A DNA stretch of 64,000 bases from Flavobacteriales bacterium (GTDB taxonomy: Bacteria; Bacteroidota; Bacteroidia; Flavobacteriales_E; Vicingaceae), in assembly GCA_026196775.1 (NCBI GenBank), contig JAPHUD010000003.1, forward strand, positions 1-64,000, written 5' to 3'. The notes under the pieces were generated by a model. It worked only from the letters and a program-made list of their open reading frames with translations, was not told the DNA's origin and searched no databases. Position 1 is the stretch's first letter, and each line of letters begins with the position of its first letter. Positions 60,033 through 64,000 of this stretch are shown here, in pieces. The position numbers and the translations under genes are program-made.

Positions 60033-60995
60033 TTAAATAGAAGTATATTTTTTATATATGTTATTAGGGTAAACGATAAAATACCAAATGATAAAAGTTA
60101 GTGAGCCGAAGATAATAAATAATGATAAATAAATTGGCATTTCTGTATGTCGGGTTACAAACCCCTCTAAAAAACCAGCAGTTATAAAAATAGGGACTAA
60201 GCCAACAACTATTTTTATTCCGTTTTTAGCACCTTTAATAAAAGATGTAGCTCTAGGGTAAGTTTTTGGAAAAAGTATGCTGTTGCCCATAGTTATTCCT
60301 GCTGCTCCGGCAATAATTATGGCAGAAATTTCTAATGTTCCATGAATCCAAATAGTGAGAAACGACTCAAACAATAGACCTTTAGCAGCAAAAAAATATT
60401 GAAAGGAACCTAGCATAATACCATTAAAAAACAAAATAAATCCTGTCCCAAAAGAGAAAAACAATCCAAGAATAAAAGCGACAAACGAAACACGAATATT
60501 ATTTATGGTAATTCCCAAAAACATATCTAATTCTTTAGATTTTTTATAAACCGCCATAGGGTCATCATTTTCAATGTTTTCCAATGTCATATTTACATAG
60601 GCATCACCTAAAATAAGTCGTACAAAACTATCGTCATATTTAGCAGATACCCAACCTATAACTCCAGAAATAAAAAAAATAAGAAAAGCAATAAGTAATT
60701 GTTTGTGGTGATTTTTTATTACTAAAGGCAATTCTGTTTTCCAGAAAGTAATAAAACGCCTGTTGCTTTCTTTTTTATTTTGGTAAATCTCATGGTGAAC
60801 AGTAGCAGCAAGTTGGTTAAGATATTCAGTAGTAGTAGATTTTGGATAATAAGTTTTAGCAAAGGCTAAGTCGTTAGTAAGTTGGATGAATAAATCAGCA
60901 TTTTCATCAGGCGTAATTTTTACCTTTTGATGAACGAGCTGCTCCATCTTTTTCCACTTATCAGCATTCTTTTTTATAAAAACGACTTCTCTCAA
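60033..60995 (-). CDS. SpoIIM-like (stage II sporulation protein M) membrane protein
   Basis: The protein has 320 residues. After a cytoplasmic helical N-terminus (1-105) it shows five or six spans, with LGLFFSFGTGFILFFNGIMLG and HGTLEISAIIIAGAAGITMG, the hallmark of the SpoIIM/DUF95 family. Bacteroidota do not sporulate; the family acts with MoxR clusters in cell-envelope functions that are not worked out. The RDD gene that often follows is not seen next to it; the carbamoyltransferase gene stands there. Confidence 0.92.
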   Translation of the reverse strand: MREVVFIKKNADKWKKMEQLVHQKVKITPDENADLFIQLTNDLAFAKTYYPKSTTTEYLNQLAATVHHEIYQNKKESNRRFITFWKTELPLVIKNHHKQLLIAFLIFFISGVIGWVSAKYDDSFVRLILGDAYVNMTLENIENDDPMAVYKKSKELDMFLGITINNIRVSFVAFILGLFFSFGTGFILFFNGIMLGSFQYFFAAKGLLFESFLTIWIHGTLEISAIIIAGAAGITMGNSILFPKTYPRATSFIKGAKNGIKIVVGLVPIFITAGFLEGFVTRHTEMPIYLSLFIIFGSLTFIIWYFIVYPNNIYKKYTSI

Positions 60996-61007
60996 TAGGT
61001 GTGTGTT

Positions 61008-62729
61008 TTATTTTCTGGATACGACACAGTTTTCCATTACCAACATGTCCATTTCTGTTCTTAAATAACAAGCTAATGCTTCTTTGGGAGTGTTTACAAT
61101 AGGTTCATTTTCATTAAAGGAAGTATTCAGTAGAATTGGTGTTCCTGTTTTTTGTCTAAATCTTTCAATTAAATCGTAGTATCTATCACCTTTTTCAACA
61201 GTTTGTAAACGTCCTGTACCATCCACATGAGTAACTGCAGGAATTTCGGCATGTTTTTCTTTTTTGATAGGGTAAACCTTTTCCATAAAAGGAACTTTAT
61301 CGGTTTTTTCGAAATACTCCGAAACATATTCCTCTAAAATAGAAGGAGCAAACGGACGGAAGCTTTCTCTACGCTTTATTTTAGCATTTAATAATTCTTT
61401 AGCATCCGTTCTTCTCGGGTCAACAATAATAGAACGATGTCCTAATGCTCGAGGACCAAATTCTGCTCTTCCCTGAAACCAGCCGATTACTTTTCCATCT
61501 ACTAATGCATTCGAAACAATTTCTAATAATTCTTCATCATTGTATTTAGTGTATTCAATATTATCAGCTTTCAGGCAAGCTTCCACTTCTTCGTTAGTTG
61601 ATTTAGCACCGGTATAAGCATTGTAAATAGCAGGAAGTCTGTCGTTTTCTAAGATATGATTATATAACCATAAAGCAGAGCCTAAAGCTGTTCCCGCATC
61701 GTGTCCTGCAGAAGGAATATAGACATTTTCAAAAGTAGTTTTTTCTAAAATTTTACCGTTAGCTACTGAGTTTTGAGCTACGCCACCGGCAATACAAATA
61801 TTTTTTAAACCTGTTCTTTTTTGTAAGTGGTTTAAAATGTGAAAAATTAGCTCCTCAGTTACACGTTGCACAGAAGTAGCAATATCTTTGTGTTTTTGGG
61901 TTAATTCTTCTCCATTTTTTCTAGCAGGACCAAGCAATTTTTCTAATTCCTCTGAGAAAATACTATCAATATGAGGGTCACCATTTTCCCAACTCATGGC
62001 AACGCCTTCTTTTGCATGTTTAAAGTATTTGGTATTCAACTCAAATAATCCATTCTCTTTAAATAAGATAATTTTTTTAAGTTCATCAACATATTTCGGT
62101 TCACCGTAGGGTGCTAGTCCCATTACTTTATACTCATCTCCATAATGAGGAAAACCTAAGTATTGTGTTAATGAGGTATAGAAAATTCCTGCTGAATGTG
62201 GGTAAATTATAGTATCTAACACCTCAATTTTGTTTCCTTTTCCGGTAGCTATCATGGTAGAAGTGAAATCGCCAAAACCATCAATGGAAAGAATCGCTGC
62301 TTCATTAAAAGGAGAGGCAAAAAAGGCACTAGCTAAGTGACTTCTGTGATGTTCAATGTTTCTTATTTCAGCTTTAATTTGGTCTTCAGGAATGTTAAAG
62401 ACTTTACTTAGTTCAGCTTTTACACTGCCTACTTTTTTTGTATTAGCTAAACGATCTTTTAGAGCTTTAACTGAAACTAGATTTTTGGCAGCATGAAGAA
62501 TTTTCTTATGAATGTTGGCTGAAGGATCACGAGAAATGGTAATGTAATCTACTTGAGTAATATCAATATTAGCTTCGCCTAAACAAAATTTAATAGCCTC
62601 AGAGGGAAAACCTGCCCAATGTTTAATTCTTCTGAAACGCTCTTCTTCAGAGGCAGCTATTACTTCATCATTTTTTAAAATACAGGCAGATGAATCGCCA
62701 TGATATGCATTTATTCCTAGTATGTACAT
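61008..62729 (-). CDS. carbamoyltransferase (NodU/HypF-like)
   Basis: The protein has 573 residues. The N-terminal Kae1-like part has HHRSHLASAFFASPF, LSIDGFGDF and CIAGGVAQNSVANG, the C-terminal part has GRAEFGPRALGHRSIIVDPR and LLNTSFNENEPIV, both typical of the NodU/CmcH family. These enzymes transfer a carbamoyl group from carbamoyl phosphate to sugars or secondary metabolites. It is upstream of the MoxR cluster (12 bases from SpoIIM-like) and downstream of a glycosyltransferase, so surface polysaccharide decoration is a reasonable guess. Confidence 0.93.
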   Translation of the reverse strand: MYILGINAYHGDSSACILKNDEVIAASEEERFRRIKHWAGFPSEAIKFCLGEANIDITQVDYITISRDPSANIHKKILHAAKNLVSVKALKDRLANTKKVGSVKAELSKVFNIPEDQIKAEIRNIEHHRSHLASAFFASPFNEAAILSIDGFGDFTSTMIATGKGNKIEVLDTIIYPHSAGIFYTSLTQYLGFPHYGDEYKVMGLAPYGEPKYVDELKKIILFKENGLFELNTKYFKHAKEGVAMSWENGDPHIDSIFSEELEKLLGPARKNGEELTQKHKDIATSVQRVTEELIFHILNHLQKRTGLKNICIAGGVAQNSVANGKILEKTTFENVYIPSAGHDAGTALGSALWLYNHILENDRLPAIYNAYTGAKSTNEEVEACLKADNIEYTKYNDEELLEIVSNALVDGKVIGWFQGRAEFGPRALGHRSIIVDPRRTDAKELLNAKIKRRESFRPFAPSILEEYVSEYFEKTDKVPFMEKVYPIKKEKHAEIPAVTHVDGTGRLQTVEKGDRYYDLIERFRQKTGTPILLNTSFNENEPIVNTPKEALACYLRTEMDMLVMENCVVSRK

Positions 62730-62818
62730 GTTTTATTATTTCATGTAGATTTTGCAGGTTACCGCAAGTTTTTCTACTTTTATGTTTAAAATTTAAGTTG
62801 CTAAATTAGTAATTCCCT

Positions 62819-63955
62819 TTACAATTGAAAAAGTTGTTTGTATTGTTCAATTAATAATTGGTTATTAGTGACTTGTTGGGCGTAAAGAAAAGCATTTCTA
62901 GCCATTTCATTGAAAGTAGTTTCATCTATACTAGCTAGTTTATCAATAGTAGTAGTAAATTGTTTGAGATTAGCTAAATTAATATCAAACCCAACATTTT
63001 CTGTTGCTAAGTTTCGCCAAGGAGTTTTGTCGGAAATTATCGGTACACAAGCATTCGCCATAGCTTCAATAATTATATGCCCGAAATTTTCACCTGTAGA
63101 AGGAAGAAAAAGTGCATGGTATTGTTGCAGAGTAGTGTCAATTTCATCGTGAGGTAAAGCTCCTTTATAATTAACGTTAACGTTTACGGGTAACTCATTA
63201 ATGGATTTTAAACATTTGCTCCAATATTCTTGGTTGTAAATAGGACCAAAGATGTCAAAATTGACCTTACTTTTACAATTTTTCAATGCTTCAATGGCAT
63301 ATAAGGTATTTTTTTCTGGAGCAATGCGAGCAACAGAAACCAACAAAATACTATTTTCAGTTTTCCTTTTTTCGATAAAAGAATAGGTTTTTTGTTCTGG
63401 TAAATTATTGGCTACAATAACAGTTGGTTGCTTTCCAAATGTATTTTCAATGTCTTGTTTTTCCTCATTAGTGGTAGCGTGAAAAGTGATTTTTTTGAAT
63501 AAGCCTACCCATTTAATAAAATTAATAAAGGTTCTTTTTTTAGCTTTTTTCACATTTAAAGAACCTTTTGAAAGCATTCCTCTAACAGCTAAAATGGTTT
63601 TTATTTTTTTCTTTTTTGCATAATGAATGGGAATTAAAGAAAAATAGGGGGAATAAAAACTGTTGCAATATACTATGTCGGGTTGAACTTCATCTATTAG
63701 AACATGTATAGTACTTCGTTTGGTATTTTCTTTAGACAGATAAAAAACCTGAGCGTTATCAATATTATTCCATTGGTTGGTATTGATGTTAGAGTAGGGG
63801 GTAGTTTCTAAATAATCGGTATTTCGGGTAACAATATAAAACTGAAAATGATCTTTCAACGCATCCACCATATTACTCACCGAACGTATGGGACCTCCTG
63901 CTTTGTAGCCTGGCTTATACCAATCGATGAATATTAGGATAGTGTTTTTTTTCAT
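62819..63955 (-). CDS. glycosyltransferase, GT4 family
   Basis: The protein has 378 residues with the GT-B fold. The acceptor domain starts with FIDWYKPGYKAGGPIRSVSN, a glycine-rich loop typical of GT4. The donor domain has VSVARIAPEKNTLYAIEAL and the EX7E-like STGENFGHIIIEAMANACVP. Such enzymes use nucleotide sugars to build polysaccharide or O-antigen. It stands 90 bases upstream of the carbamoyltransferase and may belong to a surface glycan locus beyond the window. Confidence 0.93.
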   Translation of the reverse strand: MKKNTILIFIDWYKPGYKAGGPIRSVSNMVDALKDHFQFYIVTRNTDYLETTPYSNINTNQWNNIDNAQVFYLSKENTKRSTIHVLIDEVQPDIVYCNSFYSPYFSLIPIHYAKKKKIKTILAVRGMLSKGSLNVKKAKKRTFINFIKWVGLFKKITFHATTNEEKQDIENTFGKQPTVIVANNLPEQKTYSFIEKRKTENSILLVSVARIAPEKNTLYAIEALKNCKSKVNFDIFGPIYNQEYWSKCLKSINELPVNVNVNYKGALPHDEIDTTLQQYHALFLPSTGENFGHIIIEAMANACVPIISDKTPWRNLATENVGFDINLANLKQFTTTIDKLASIDETTFNEMARNAFLYAQQVTNNQLLIEQYKQLFQL

Positions 63956-64000
63956 TCACTAAAATTATAAAACATATTGAAAACTCAGCCTTAAAACCAT

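Overview
The window is low-GC bacterial DNA from a member of the Bacteroidota, most likely Flavobacteriales. The evidence is two secreted proteins with type IX secretion (T9SS) type-A tails (725-2695, 42715-43977), promoters with the Bacteroidota -7 box TAnnTTTG, a CTnDOT-like integrase lacking the first catalytic Arg, and an ordinary Bacteroidota housekeeping block on the right.

Region 1 (1-16.1 kb) is an accessory element with its own replication machinery. A minus-strand operon (8584 to 4092) encodes an unknown protein, an OB-fold single-strand-binding-like protein, a P-loop helicase and a family A DNA polymerase. A plus-strand operon (10262 to 16065) encodes a divergent palm-type polymerase with a winged-helix N-terminus, a degenerate Toprim/primase-like protein split over two reading frames, an AAA+ ATPase and two tyrosine recombinases, the second lacking catalytic residues. 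Between the operons lies a one-gene cassette bounded by perfect 22-bp inverted repeats, then a gene-free, hairpin-rich stretch that could hold an origin. I read this as a self-replicating integrative element analogous to pipolins but built on polA-superfamily enzymes.

Region 2 (16.1-20.1 kb) is mobile and toxin debris: a PemK/MazF-type toxin pair, an orphan Rhs toxin tip with an immunity candidate, an IS1-type transposase and a REP-associated tyrosine transposase.

Region 3 (20.1-31.6 kb) is a compact type II secretion / type IV pilus-like operon: pseudopilin G, prepilin peptidase, E, D, L-like, M-like, an Ig-like lipoprotein, C-like, a MORN-repeat protein, K-like, I, J, F. It is unusual for this phylum. 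All four prepilin-like proteins have Ala at -1, and the presumed major pseudopilin has Gln at +5.

Region 4 (31.6-47.8 kb) is variable. It starts with a LytTR-type direct-repeat operator plus promoter just after gspF. Then come a cytoplasmic trypsin-like protease, a coiled-coil membrane protein, a PH-like membrane protein, a scar with a diverged copy of the gspF 3' end beside a REP remnant, an ECF sigma / small protein / ImmA-IrrE peptidase module, a DUF488-DUF488-dual-OB module (candidate defence system), a T9SS protein with a divergent XRE regulator and an 18-bp palindrome, a small-gene operon and a tyrosine integrase next to tRNA-Lys(UUU). That tRNA is the right-hand attachment site of an integrated island. 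I could not find the left attachment copy in the window.

Region 5 (47.9-64 kb) is conserved chromosome: GNAT protein, SDR, MOSC, MmcQ/YjbR, QueD, MFS, RecX, and a long minus-strand operon of carbamoyltransferase, SpoIIM-like, DUF4129, DUF4350, MoxR, DUF58 and methyltransferase genes, preceded by a glycosyltransferase.

All functional calls are by eye from motifs and gene order; no database search was run.
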